Below are positions 51,874-60,097 of a stretch of 64,000 nucleotides of DNA, in pieces (within the stretch, counting starts at the first letter, position 1; each line of letters starts with the position of its first letter). Made by a program: the position numbers and the translations under genes. Under the pieces are notes generated by a model. That model searched no databases and was not told the origin of the DNA. It saw nothing but the letters and a program-made list of their open reading frames with translations. Source of the stretch: Bin87 sp965243255 (GTDB lineage: Bacteria; Chloroflexota; Dehalococcoidia; Lucifugimonadales; UBA3495); the NCBI GenBank assembly GCA_965243255.1, contig CBDEUH010000004.1, positions 2,914,001 to 2,978,000 on the forward strand. Reading direction: 5' to 3'.

Positions 51874-52533
51874 ATGCCCCCTTTCACCTCCGCCGTTCTC
51901 CTCGCCGCCGGCGTCTCCCGGCGCATGGGCACTCTAAAGGCCCTCCTGGATTGGCAGGGCCGCCCCCTCATCATCCACCAGATAATCGCCCTGCGCCAAG
52001 CCGGCGCCGATGAAGTCATCGTCGTTCTCGGCCACCGCGCCGACGAGTTGCAAGCCCGCATCGGCGCCAACCGCGACGTGTACCAGGCCGGCGCCGTGCG
52101 CTGCGTCGTCAACGCCGATTACGCCCAGGGCAAGACCACGTCCATCAAAACCGGGCTGCGCGCCATCTCCCGCCCCAACCACGAACCGCCGGGCCCCATT
52201 CTGCTCCTCAACGTTGACCAGCCCCGCAGCGCCGCCGTCATCCAGCAGGTCATCACGGCCCACCTGGATGGCGACGCGCTGATTACCATCCCTACCTGCA
52301 ACGGCAAGGGCGGACACCCCATCGCCGTCAGCCGCGCCTTGTACCAGGAGCTGCTGGAGATCGACGAGGTTACCCAGGGGATGCGCGCCGTAACCGAACG
52401 TCATCAGGACCCATCCCGCCGGGTCGAGCTTGGCGCGCCGGAATTGCTGTGGGACGTCAACACTCCCGAGCAATACCGGGCCGCCCTGGCCGCAATCGCC
52501 GCCGATGCCAAAAGAGAAGCCAGCGCCCGATAA
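51874..52533 (+). CDS. MobA/MocA-like nucleotidyltransferase
   Basis: A 219-residue NTP transferase. The N-terminal signature is VLLAAGVSRRMGTLKALLDW; LLNVDQPR carries the metal Asp; GGHPIAVSR and LWDVNTPEQYRAAL complete the family pattern. MocA adds CMP to molybdopterin for xanthine/CO dehydrogenase-type enzymes, which fits the xdhC gene 4 kb upstream. Other members act on other sugars or cofactors. It begins 10 bp after the MpaB-like stop. The terminator of the minus-strand RNA overlaps its 3' end. Confidence 0.87.
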   Translation: MPPFTSAVLLAAGVSRRMGTLKALLDWQGRPLIIHQIIALRQAGADEVIVVLGHRADELQARIGANRDVYQAGAVRCVVNADYAQGKTTSIKTGLRAISRPNHEPPGPILLLNVDQPRSAAVIQQVITAHLDGDALITIPTCNGKGGHPIAVSRALYQELLEIDEVTQGMRAVTERHQDPSRRVELGAPELLWDVNTPEQYRAALAAIAADAKREASAR

Positions 52534-52550
52534 ACAGTCGGTGCGCTGGC
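52508..52550 (-). terminator. Intrinsic terminator on the minus strand
   Basis: GCCAGCGC (52550-52543) and GCGCTGGC (52526-52519) form an 8-bp stem with a 16-base loop, followed on the minus strand by TTCTCTTTT. It overlaps the end of the mocA-like gene. Confidence 0.7.
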
Positions 52551-52876
52551 CTTGTTCTCATCGGCTGTGGCCATCCGCTTGCCGGTCTTCCGACCGATGT
52601 GCCCGCCCCTCCGGGAGCGCCTTGACTGCGCTGCTCTGGGCGTCTGGCGTTGTCAATGCCAATCAATGGCCCGCTCGATTTGTTTTCGCCCCGGTCGGCG
52701 TCCTCCCGGCATCGTCATACCGCGTCGACTACGCCAACGGGGCGCTTACAGGGGAAATGCCAACTATGGTTCAGCGTTATCAGCGAAACCACTTCAACCT
52801 CCTGCAATGACGACGGCTCTTTTTCTTTGCCATCGGGCTTGGCGAGTGGGGTTTCCCTAGCAACCCCAGCGCCGTG
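52508..52876 (-). ncRNA. Candidate small RNA between promoter and terminator
   Basis: About 365 nt on the minus strand run from a strong promoter to an intrinsic terminator. No open frame inside has a ribosome-binding site and recognisable product. Local hairpins are visible: GGGGTT/AACCCC near the 5' end, GCCA/TGGC next, and CGGTC/GACCG near 52580-52595. I checked by eye for tmRNA, RNase P and 6S features and did not find them. It does not match the leader RNAs at 2332 and 38049. Confidence 0.5.
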
Positions 52877-52881
52877 AATAC

Positions 52882-52910
52882 ATAGTATAGCGTATTGTGA
52901 TGCTTGTCAA
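52882..52910 (-). promoter_or_regulatory. Strong minus-strand promoter
   Basis: TTGACA (52910-52905), 17-base spacer, TACTAT (52887-52882). No minus-strand gene lies downstream within 2 kb of the same strand, so it probably drives the RNA above. Confidence 0.7.
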
Positions 52911-53019
52911 CACCCAAATCCACCAATTTGTCCATGAATTTGCCCGCTTTGCTCCCGTCCACCGCCAAATCGTCTAAACTGGCCTGGCAAAACATCCCCA
53001 GCGCAGGAGTTGTGCACCC

Positions 53020-54231
53020 ATGAGCGATGTCAGCGGCAACGGAATCACCCCGACCCCGGCGGTTCCCCCGGCTCTTCCCAGCGTGTACGGTGACGACGGC
53101 GTAACCGTCATCGGCATGATCGGCGTGGTCCGCGAGGCCGCCGCCAACCAGGGCGCAACCCTCAGCCTCTTCGGCGGCGGCATCAACCCCGGCGCTGAAG
53201 TCCCCTCCGGCGTTGACCCGGACTATATCCTCGACTTCGCCCGCACCCACGAGGCCGCCGGCTTCGATATGGTCCTCACCGGCTACTCGTCCTCCACTCC
53301 CGACGGCTTTGAAGTCGCCGGCTACGCCGCCGCCCATACCACACGGCTGGGCTACCTCATCGCCCATCGCCCCGGCTTCGTCGCGCCCACCCTGGCCGCC
53401 CGCAAGGCCGCCACCCTGGACCAGCTCAGCAACGGACGCATCGCTCTGCACATCATCACCGGCGGCAACGACCTGGAACAGCGCCAGGATGGCGACTGGC
53501 TCGACCACGACGCCCGCTACCGCCGCACCGACGAATACCTGGGCGTCATGCGCCGCATCTGGACCGAAACCGAACCCTTCGACCACGACGGCGATTTCTA
53601 CCACCTGCAGGACGCCTACAGCCAGGCTCGTTGCCGACAGAGTCCCCACCTGCCGCTGTTCTTCGGCGGCGCCTCCGACATCGCCCTGGATGTCGCCAGC
53701 CGCCGGGCCGATCTCTTCGCCCTGTGGGGCGAGCCCCGGGCCTCCATCGCCCAGCGCATCGCCGACGTTCGGACGCGCGTCGCCGCAGTCGGCCGCAATC
53801 CCGACGAGATGCGCTTCAGCCTGTCCGCTCGCCCCATCCTGGCCGACACCGAGGCCAAGGCCTGGCAGCGCGCCGAGGAGATTCTCGCCCGCATCCAGCA
53901 GGCCACCGCCGGCCGCATCACGCCCGGCGTGCCCACCCGACCCCAGTCCGAAGGCGCTTGGCGCCTGCTGCGCTTCGCCGCCCAGGGCAGCGTTTACGAC
54001 GAACGCCTGTGGATGCCCATCGCCGCCGCCAGCGGAGCCTCCGGCAGCACCACCTGCCTGGTCGGAACCCCTCGCCAGGTCGCCGATTCCCTGCTGGCCT
54101 ATTACGACCTGGGTTGCTCGGCCTTTATCATCCGCGGCTTCGACCCCCTTGCCGACGCCGCCGACTACGGCCGCGAGCTGATCCCCATGCTCCGCGAAGG
54201 CGTGGCGGCCCGCCGGCAGGGCCGGGTATAA
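53020..54231 (+). CDS. LLM-class flavin monooxygenase, SsuD-like
   Basis: A 403-residue luciferase-like monooxygenase similar to the alkanesulfonate type. YILDFARTHEAAGFDMVLTGY, GYLIAHRPGFVAPTLAARKA, NGRIALHIITGGND and HDARYRRTDEYLGVMRRIW are characteristic of the SsuD/SfnG group. AGGAG precedes the ATG. It would need reduced FMN from a partner such as the flavin reductase at 61188. No sulfonate transporter is adjacent, so the substrate is open. Confidence 0.92.
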   Translation: MSDVSGNGITPTPAVPPALPSVYGDDGVTVIGMIGVVREAAANQGATLSLFGGGINPGAEVPSGVDPDYILDFARTHEAAGFDMVLTGYSSSTPDGFEVAGYAAAHTTRLGYLIAHRPGFVAPTLAARKAATLDQLSNGRIALHIITGGNDLEQRQDGDWLDHDARYRRTDEYLGVMRRIWTETEPFDHDGDFYHLQDAYSQARCRQSPHLPLFFGGASDIALDVASRRADLFALWGEPRASIAQRIADVRTRVAAVGRNPDEMRFSLSARPILADTEAKAWQRAEEILARIQQATAGRITPGVPTRPQSEGAWRLLRFAAQGSVYDERLWMPIAAASGASGSTTCLVGTPRQVADSLLAYYDLGCSAFIIRGFDPLADAADYGRELIPMLREGVAARRQGRV

Positions 54232-54272
54232 TCCCCCCGTAGAACCAGCGCAGCCCGGAGGCAATAGAAGCA

Positions 54273-55484
54273 ATGGTGGATTACTCAGCCCTGTTCTCCC
54301 GCAACCTGCCCCGCGCCGTCGCCATGCCGACCGGCGCCGACGCTGCGGTCAAGTACACCTTCTCCATCACCAACGCCGTCCCGGAAGTCATCGGCTTCGA
54401 CGAGTATCTCGCCGCCGCCCGCGCCGGCCTGGACGCCGGCGGCCCCAACTCCCTGGCCGCTTACCCGCCACCCGGCGGACACCTCGGCCTGCGCGAGCTG
54501 ATTGCCCAGCGGCTGGACGCCAACCGGGGTTTCAGCGTATCCCCCGGCGATGTCTTTATCTCCGACGGCGCCGGCGGCGCCATCAGCATCATCCTGGAAG
54601 CCTTCATCAATCCCGGCGACGCGGTACTAGTGGAAGAGTTCACCTACCTGGGCAGCCTCCGCATGATGCTGGAGCGCGGCGCCGAGCCCATCCACGTAGC
54701 CTGCGACGAAGACGGTATGCTCCCCGACGCTCTGGAAGACGCTCTACGTTCTCTGGACGCCGCCGGCCGCCGTCCCAAGTTCGTCTGGATGATTCCCGTG
54801 TACCAGAACCCACTGGGATTCACCGTGTCCGAACCCCGTCGCCGTGCCCTGCTGGACATCGCCCAACGCTACGACGTTCCCGTTCTGGAAAACGAGTCCT
54901 ACGCCGACTTCCGCATCGACGGCGCGCCTCTGCCCACCGCCTTCTCCGGCCTCACCGACCGGGACGACGTGATGTACGTGTCGTCCTTCACCAAGCTGCT
55001 CGGCTGCGGCTTGCGCGTCGGGTTCGGAGTGATGCCGCCGGCCGTCGGTCAGGCCTTGCGGCAGGTCAACGGCGGCGTCCCACCCCGCCGCGGCGTCAGC
55101 CACCTGGCCACCATGATGGTGTACGAATACCTGCGCGAGCACGAGGCAGAGCACATCGAGGCCGTCCGCCAGGCGTTGCAGGCTCGCCGCGACGCCATGC
55201 TGGACGCGCTGGAACAGAACTTCCCGTCATTCTGCCAGTGGCCCCATCCCCAGGGCGGTATGCTGATTTTCGTCCGCCTGCCGGAAAACGCCGATACCTG
55301 GGCCACGCTGCCCAGCGCCGTGGCCCGCGGCGTGAAGTACAACCCCGGCGGAGTGTTCCGCGCCGACCGGGGACGCAACAACTACCTGCGCCTGACCTAC
55401 AGCCACAACACCCCCGACGAAATCCGCGAGGGCATCGCCCGCCTGGCCGAGCTCTTCCGGGAAGAGGGTTACTTCGAGGGCTGA
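54273..55484 (+). CDS. PLP-dependent aminotransferase, class I/II
   Basis: A 403-residue fold-type I aminotransferase of the LysN/2-aminoadipate type. The PPPGGHLGLRELIA segment, FISDGAGGAISII, FVWMIPVYQNPLGFTVSEPR and VSSFTKLLGCGLRVGF with the PLP-binding Lys are present, and the terminal RLTYSHNTPDEIREGIARLA. GGAGG precedes the ATG. No N-terminal GntR domain, so it is not a MocR regulator. Substrate probably an aromatic or aminoadipate-like amino acid. Confidence 0.92.
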   Translation: MVDYSALFSRNLPRAVAMPTGADAAVKYTFSITNAVPEVIGFDEYLAAARAGLDAGGPNSLAAYPPPGGHLGLRELIAQRLDANRGFSVSPGDVFISDGAGGAISIILEAFINPGDAVLVEEFTYLGSLRMMLERGAEPIHVACDEDGMLPDALEDALRSLDAAGRRPKFVWMIPVYQNPLGFTVSEPRRRALLDIAQRYDVPVLENESYADFRIDGAPLPTAFSGLTDRDDVMYVSSFTKLLGCGLRVGFGVMPPAVGQALRQVNGGVPPRRGVSHLATMMVYEYLREHEAEHIEAVRQALQARRDAMLDALEQNFPSFCQWPHPQGGMLIFVRLPENADTWATLPSAVARGVKYNPGGVFRADRGRNNYLRLTYSHNTPDEIREGIARLAELFREEGYFEG

Positions 55485-55496
55485 CCCATTTCGGCG

Positions 55497-55988
55497 CTAA
55501 CCGCTGCGCAGCCGCGCCCGCTCTCGCCCTTCAATAAAGTGGACGGCCTCGTCGGGGCTCACGCGACCCACCGGCCCGCTGGCGTACATCGCGCCCAGCA
55601 CCGTCCCGCCCCGTCCCAGCAGCAGCTCCGTGGGCTGGATGTGTCCGTCGTGAGCGTCCGACCACCACGAACCCAGCAGGTCCGCGTCGGCCCGCGTAAC
55701 CCCGTAGGCCATGGGGAAGGTTACGCCGGCCTTTTCGGCCATCTCCTGCACCAGCTCCTTGGGCTCCACGCTGGCGGCCACAATCGCCAGACCCATCTCG
55801 GCTAGGGCATCCTGCTGCGATTGCCAGGCGGCCAACTGCCGCGCGCAATAGGGTCACCAAACGCCCCGATAGAACAGCAGCGCCAGGTAGCGGGAGGACA
55901 TATCCCCCGGCAGCGTCAGCGATCCCCCGTCAATCAGGTTCAGCGTAAGGGCGGGCATCCGGTCGCCCTGCTGCAGCTTTTCGCTCAC
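55497..55988 (-). CDS. Peroxiredoxin-like (AhpC/TSA) protein with in-frame TGA, probable selenoprotein
   Basis: The frame from the GTG at 55988 (GGAGGGG eight bases upstream) to the stop at 55497 encodes 163 residues if the TGA at codon 45 (55856-55854) is read through. It spans LLFYRGVW-TGA-PYCARQL, exactly where homologues carry a Cys (YRGxWCPYCxxQL). The result is a U-x-x-C redox motif. Before it are GDRMPALTLNLIDG, and after it the thioredoxin-fold segments VAASVEPKELVQEMAEKAGV and FPMAYGVTRADADLLGSWW. The start overlaps the preceding gene by 4 bp. A stem-loop follows the TGA at bSECIS distance. Alternative: a nonsense-mutated pseudogene. Confidence 0.75.
55828..55842 (-). promoter_or_regulatory. 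bSECIS-like stem-loop after the in-frame TGA
   Basis: GCGGC (55842-55838) and GCCGC (55832-55828) flank the loop AGTTG. The loop G is 18 nt after the TGA, close to the 18-20 nt spacing in E. coli fdhF, and lies in the first two loop positions as bSECIS elements require. The stem is only 5 bp. Confidence 0.5.
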
Positions 55989-56467
55989 GGTTGATACCCC
56001 TCCGGCCAGAACAGCTCGTAAAGCCGCTCCGATAGCTCCTCGCACAACTCCAGCCCGGAGGCTACCTCAACCTCATTAGCCTCATCCTCGTAAAAATTAG
56101 CATGCAGGCTACGCGCGACCATGAATGAATTGTTGATCCAAGCCTGGGTGTTGTCGTCGCCGGATTCCCCCACCAATCTCGACAATTGCCGTACTATTTC
56201 CCAGATGGAACGATGCTGGTGGATGATTCCGCCGTGCTGCGCGCTAACCGCCTTCACCGTTTCCGCCACCATTCCCCACGCCTTGTTCGACGCCTGGGGC
56301 AGGTCGCCATCTTCCCGCAGATGCTTCCACGCGCTGGCGCGGAAGTCCCGGCTCAGGTCGGCGTACTTTTCCGGCGTCCGTCCGCCGTCGTCAGGTCGAG
56401 CGCCGTCACTGGCCGCGCCCAGCCCACGAGCCACGGCGTCGGCGATGTCGGTATTCGCGTAAGCCAT
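55985..56467 (-). CDS. PaREP1/HEPN-like protein
   Basis: A 160-residue helical protein. ASNKAWGMVAETVKAVSAQH and HRSIWEIVRQL match the PaREP1/DUF86-like HEPN pattern (nucleotide-binding-like four-helix bundle). ANFYEDEANEVEVASGLELC continues into a charged C-terminus. No clear RxxxxH. It precedes the selenoprotein gene with a 4-bp GTGA overlap, and follows the luciferase-like gene by 3 bp, so the three form an operon read from 57694. Confidence 0.7.
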   Translation of the reverse strand: MAYANTDIADAVARGLGAASDGARPDDGGRTPEKYADLSRDFRASAWKHLREDGDLPQASNKAWGMVAETVKAVSAQHGGIIHQHRSIWEIVRQLSRLVGESGDDNTQAWINNSFMVARSLHANFYEDEANEVEVASGLELCEELSERLYELFWPEGYQP

Positions 56468-56470
56468 CGC

Positions 56471-57694
56471 TCAGTCGCCCACCGCTTCGGCAGTCCCCGA
56501 CTTCAACCGTTCCGGCCACCAGGGGTCGTCGTAGTCGTCGAACATCCCCTTGATGTGCGGCATCACCTCGTTGGCGAACAGGTCGGTGTTCTTCTTCACC
56601 AGTTCCGTCGGCATACTGCCGATCTGCAGCAGCACCATCAGGTGCCCGATGCGCAGCAGTTCACACGCTTCGGTCAGCTTCCGACGCACCGTTTCCGGGC
56701 TGCCGCCGATGACGTGGCCCTGGTCAATGTAGTCCTTCCAGCTGTTCTCGGTGGCCGCCCGCTGCGCCTCCTCGCCCATCTGCGGACGCAGCGACTTCCG
56801 GATGGAGTCCAGCGAACGGTAGCCCGGCGATTCGGCAAAGGGAGGATAGACCCGCAGCATTTTCTCGTAGAAGTACTTGACGTGCTCCTCGTAGTCCTTT
56901 TCCGCCTGCTCGTCCGTCTCGGAAACGCACACCAGCTGCAGGAAGCCCAACCGGTGCGGATTGTCGTCAATGCCCCGCTCGGCGACCCGCTCCCAGTAGC
57001 CCTTCACGATGTTGTAGCCCCGCAGGTAGCCGTAGTAGGACAGGTAGCAATACACGTAGTCCCGGTCCAGCACCCAGTCCCAGGTCTCCAGGCTGCCGGA
57101 GCCGGGAACCCACACCGGCGGATGCGGTTCCTGCATCGGGCGCGGCCAGATGCTGATGTAGCGCAGCTTGTTGTACTTACCGTTGAAGATGGTCGGCTGA
57201 TGCTGCGTCCATGCCTGCATCACCACGTCGTGGGCCTCGGTGTGCCGCTCCCGCAGCGTGATGGGAACCTGCCCGTAGGAGAAGGTCGTATCCATCGACG
57301 TGCCCACCGGAAAGCCGGCCACCAGCCGCCCGCCGGATATCACGTCAATCATCGCCATCTCTTCCGCCACCCGCACCGGCGGGTTGTACAGCGCCAGGCT
57401 GTTCCCCAGCACGATCACCGCCCCGTTGTTGGTGCTGTTCGCCAGCACCGACGCAATCAGGTTCGGCGACGGCATGATGCCGTAGGCGTTGTTGTGATGC
57501 TCGTTGACGCAGATGCCGTCAAACCCCGCCTCGTCAGCGTAGCGCAGCTGGTCAATGTAATCGGCGTAGTACTGGTTGCCCTTGGCCGGATCGAAGTTTT
57601 CGTTGGGCAGGTCAACCCAGGCCGAATGGTGCTGCTCGGCGAAGTCGTCCGGCAGGTCCTGGTAGGGCATCAGGTGGAAGAACGAAACTTTCAT
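56471..57694 (-). CDS. LLM-class flavin-dependent oxidoreductase
   Basis: A 407-residue luciferase-like protein: MKVSFFHLMPYQDLPDDFAE opening, FDGICVNEHHNNAYG (EHH motif), GGRLVAGFPVGTSMDTTF, and PPVWVPGSGSLETWDWVL. It is closer to the 307-1476 protein than to the shorter F420-type. It heads an operon with the PaREP1-like and selenoprotein genes. An extended -10 (TGT-TACAAT on the minus strand near 57747) may be its promoter. Substrate unknown. Confidence 0.92.
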   Translation of the reverse strand: MKVSFFHLMPYQDLPDDFAEQHHSAWVDLPNENFDPAKGNQYYADYIDQLRYADEAGFDGICVNEHHNNAYGIMPSPNLIASVLANSTNNGAVIVLGNSLALYNPPVRVAEEMAMIDVISGGRLVAGFPVGTSMDTTFSYGQVPITLRERHTEAHDVVMQAWTQHQPTIFNGKYNKLRYISIWPRPMQEPHPPVWVPGSGSLETWDWVLDRDYVYCYLSYYGYLRGYNIVKGYWERVAERGIDDNPHRLGFLQLVCVSETDEQAEKDYEEHVKYFYEKMLRVYPPFAESPGYRSLDSIRKSLRPQMGEEAQRAATENSWKDYIDQGHVIGGSPETVRRKLTEACELLRIGHLMVLLQIGSMPTELVKKNTDLFANEVMPHIKGMFDDYDDPWWPERLKSGTAEAVGD

Positions 57695-57785
57695 GACAAT
57701 CTACCTCAGCGGCGCGGCTGCCGCCCGTATCAAGTGCTCGGATTGTAACACGACGAGCTCCGGCAGCCGCGTCCGCCAGCGTGGT

Positions 57786-58628
57786 TCAGCCGGCCAGCCA
57801 CCCCTTCACCGCCGCGATGAAATCGTCCGGATTGTCCTCAAACACCATGTGGCCCGCCCGCTGGATTTCCGCCAGCGTGCCCTGCGCCAGGGTGTCGATC
57901 ATCCGCTGGGCCGTTTCCTCGGTCAGCAGGTCCGTTTCCATGCCCCGCACCAGCAGCGTCGGGCAGGTGATCCGTTCCAGCGTCGGCCACAGGTCCGCCG
58001 CCGGCGCCGCCGTGCCGTTGATGCGCTGTTCCCGGATCGCCGGGTCGAACTTCCAGACTATCTTGCCGTCGGGCAACTGCTGGGTCTGGCCGGCCAGCCG
58101 ACGCCGCATCACCGCCTCCGACGCGAACCGGTTGCCGGTCTGCACGTGGGTCAGGGCGTCCTCAAAGTTGTCAAATTGCGGCGGAATGGCTCGCAGCTCT
58201 TCGGTGATGCGATTGCCCCCCGTCGCCTCAATGCGCGGCCCGATGTCCACGATGCACAGCCGCTCCAGTCGCTCCGCGTACTCGCCGGCGAAGGCCATGC
58301 TGTTGCGCCCGCCCATGGAGTGTCCGAACAGGATGAACTTGTCCAGGCCGATGGCGTCCACGAACCCCACCAAATCGGCCACGAAGGCGTCGGTGGAGTA
58401 GTCCCCGCCGGGGGCGTGGTCCGTGTCGCCCCGGCCCCGTTGGTCCAGCGCGTACACGTGATAGTCGCCGCACAGGGCCTCGGCCACGTCTTCCCACACG
58501 CGGGCGTGGCCCCGCAGGCCGTGCAGCAGTACCAGCGGCGGCTTGCCCTCCGTCCCCCAGTCCAGGTAGTGCAGGTTGATGCCGTTGGCGGTAACGGTTC
58601 GGCTCTTGGGCTGTACCTGAGTAGTCAT
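57786..58628 (-). CDS. Alpha/beta hydrolase
   Basis: A 280-residue alpha/beta hydrolase with intact triad: FGHSMGGRNS nucleophile, acid in RGMETDLLTEE, His in RAGHMVFEDNP; oxyanion hole LLHGLRGHARVW. It resembles C-C bond hydrolases and haloalkane-type esterases. The ATG at 58628 has GGAGC upstream; the same frame stays open far beyond, but only as a shadow of the enoyl-CoA hydratase gene. It follows that gene by 59 bp with the dispersed repeat between them. Confidence 0.92.
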   Translation of the reverse strand: MTTQVQPKSRTVTANGINLHYLDWGTEGKPPLVLLHGLRGHARVWEDVAEALCGDYHVYALDQRGRGDTDHAPGGDYSTDAFVADLVGFVDAIGLDKFILFGHSMGGRNSMAFAGEYAERLERLCIVDIGPRIEATGGNRITEELRAIPPQFDNFEDALTHVQTGNRFASEAVMRRRLAGQTQQLPDGKIVWKFDPAIREQRINGTAAPAADLWPTLERITCPTLLVRGMETDLLTEETAQRMIDTLAQGTLAEIQRAGHMVFEDNPDDFIAAVKGWLAG

Positions 58629-58659
58629 AATAATTGCTCCTTTTGCTTCCGCTCCCACC

Positions 58660-58680
58660 AGGGGAGAGGGTTGGGTGAGG
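58660..58680 (+). repeat. Dispersed GGGGAGAGGGTTGGGTGAGGG element
   Basis: Shares the core GGGAGAGGG-TGGG-AGGG with 12250-12270. Both copies lie just upstream of an alpha/beta-hydrolase gene start. Confidence 0.55.
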
Positions 58681-58687
58681 GCGCCGC

Positions 58688-59476
58688 CTACTTCAACTGC
58701 CAGTTGGGGCGGCGCTTTTCGGCAAAGGCCCGCGGCCCTTCCTTGCTGTCCTGCGTGGTCAGGATGTAGTCGTATGCCACGTAGGTCTTCGCGCTGATTT
58801 CGGCGATGGACATATCCAGGCTGTTGTACGCCAGCTCCTTGATGGTTCGCACGGCCAGCGGCGCGTTCTGCGCGATGCTTTCGGCCATCTTGATGGCCTC
58901 CGGCACCAGCTGGTCGGCCGGCACCACTTTGTTCAGGAAACCCATTTCCTTGACCCGCTCGGCCGGCAGAAGCTCGCTGGTCATCACCAGTTCCAGCACG
59001 TTGGTAATGCCAATCATCTTGGTCAGCTCTACCGCAAAGGGAGGCATCAGGCTCCACTTGGTTTCGGTGATGCCCAGCCGGGCATTGTCCGCCGCCAGCC
59101 GCACGTCGCACATCTGCGCGATGGACCAGCCGCCGGCCGCCGCCGCGCCGTTCACCGCGGCCACCAGCGGCTTCACCGGACGCTCCCACATGTGCGGCTT
59201 GTTGGGCGACATGCTGTTCTCGGCCCGCGCCTGCACGCCCTCGGCGTTGTCCGAGGCCCGCTCCTTCAGGTCCCGGCCGGCGCAGAAGTTGCGCCCGGAG
59301 CCGGTGATCACCGCCACCCACGCCTCGTCGTCCTCATTGTCAAAGTGTTTGATGACCTCTTGCAGCTCCCGGCGCAGCTGCCGGTTGATGGCGTTGGAAG
59401 CCTCCGGCCGGTTCAGCGTGATCACGGCAACGTGATTGTCCACGCCGGTCTTTTCGTAAAGTATGGTCTCGGGCAT
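58688..59476 (-). CDS. Enoyl-CoA hydratase/isomerase family protein
   Basis: A 262-residue crotonase-fold protein. ITGSGRNFCAGRDLKE and AAVNGAAAAGGWSIAQMCDVR carry the oxyanion-hole motifs; LGITETKWSLMP contains a candidate catalytic Glu; DSKEGPRAFAEKRRPNW ends the protein in the normal manner. GGAGAG precedes the ATG at 59476. It could hydrate or isomerise an acyl-CoA formed by the CoA transferase, but the pathway is not established. Confidence 0.93.
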   Translation of the reverse strand: MPETILYEKTGVDNHVAVITLNRPEASNAINRQLRRELQEVIKHFDNEDDEAWVAVITGSGRNFCAGRDLKERASDNAEGVQARAENSMSPNKPHMWERPVKPLVAAVNGAAAAGGWSIAQMCDVRLAADNARLGITETKWSLMPPFAVELTKMIGITNVLELVMTSELLPAERVKEMGFLNKVVPADQLVPEAIKMAESIAQNAPLAVRTIKELAYNSLDMSIAEISAKTYVAYDYILTTQDSKEGPRAFAEKRRPNWQLK

Positions 59477-59530
59477 CGTGGTTTGCTCTCCTTTGCGGTT
59501 TGAAATTTGCGAACTCCACCGGCTTGGCAA

Positions 59531-59878
59531 TCAGGCGTAGTGCCCCAGAAACTGCCCGCCGATGACGTGCAGATGGCCGTGAGACTGGCTTTGCAGTCCA
59601 TCATAGCCGAAGTTGGACAGGATGCGAAAACCTCCGGGGCAGTACATGCAGCCCAGCGTCGCCGCCACGTCTCCCAGCCGGGTCATCAGGCCGCTGCTCC
59701 ACATCTCCAGCTGCGACATGTGCTGACGCGGCATTACCAGCAGCATGATCGGCACCCAGGTCAATCGGTTCACGATGGCGATGATGTCGTTGTCCAGGTA
59801 GCGAATGCGCGCCGGTTCCCGCCCAGCGATTATCTCGCAAAACACGCAGTAGGGGTTTCCGGTTTCGGCGTTGGTCAT
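59531..59878 (-). CDS. HIT family protein
   Basis: A 115-residue histidine-triad nucleotide-binding protein. CVFCEIIAG opens the domain with a CxxC zinc pair; the triad is SQSHGHLHVIGG near the C-terminus. Such proteins hydrolyse AMP-lysine-like phosphoramidates or dinucleotides. The ATG at 59878 with GAGAGAG upstream gives a normal domain start; the longer frame to 60007 lacks support. Confidence 0.9.
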   Translation of the reverse strand: MTNAETGNPYCVFCEIIAGREPARIRYLDNDIIAIVNRLTWVPIMLLVMPRQHMSQLEMWSSGLMTRLGDVAATLGCMYCPGGFRILSNFGYDGLQSQSHGHLHVIGGQFLGHYA

Positions 59879-60097
59879 ACTCTCTCGGTTGGTCGCAGCC
59901 TCTGGCGCCGCTCCGGTTGCGGAGCGTCCGACTAAGGAACTTTCCGGCAATTGTAACCCATATCGGGCATTCGCAACTGCCGGCCTCCCAGCCTTGGCCT
60001 GTCCCAAAACAGCCCATATCCTGGCCGCCGGAATTCTTGCACTAAACTAAAAAACCGTCTAAATTTGGCTTGTCGCTCAACCCGGGACCACCGTGAT

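Noticed and set aside
52430..52877. Short plus-strand frames between the mocA-like gene and the SsuD-like gene
   Set aside because: No ribosome-binding sites, no motif and biased composition; the minus-strand promoter/terminator pair explains the interval better.
52508..52912. Identity as tmRNA, RNase P RNA or 6S RNA
   Set aside because: No tRNA-like ends or tag frame, no conserved RNase P core words, and the length and shape do not fit 6S.
55854..55856. In-frame TGA read as a simple frameshift or gene fission
   Set aside because: Both flanks are in the same frame, the break is exactly one codon at the redox site, and the downstream part has no start signal. A nonsense mutation remains possible.
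58629..59321. Upstream extension of the 57786 hydrolase frame
   Set aside because: It is an off-frame reading of the enoyl-CoA hydratase gene; GGAGC and MTTQ mark the start at 58628.
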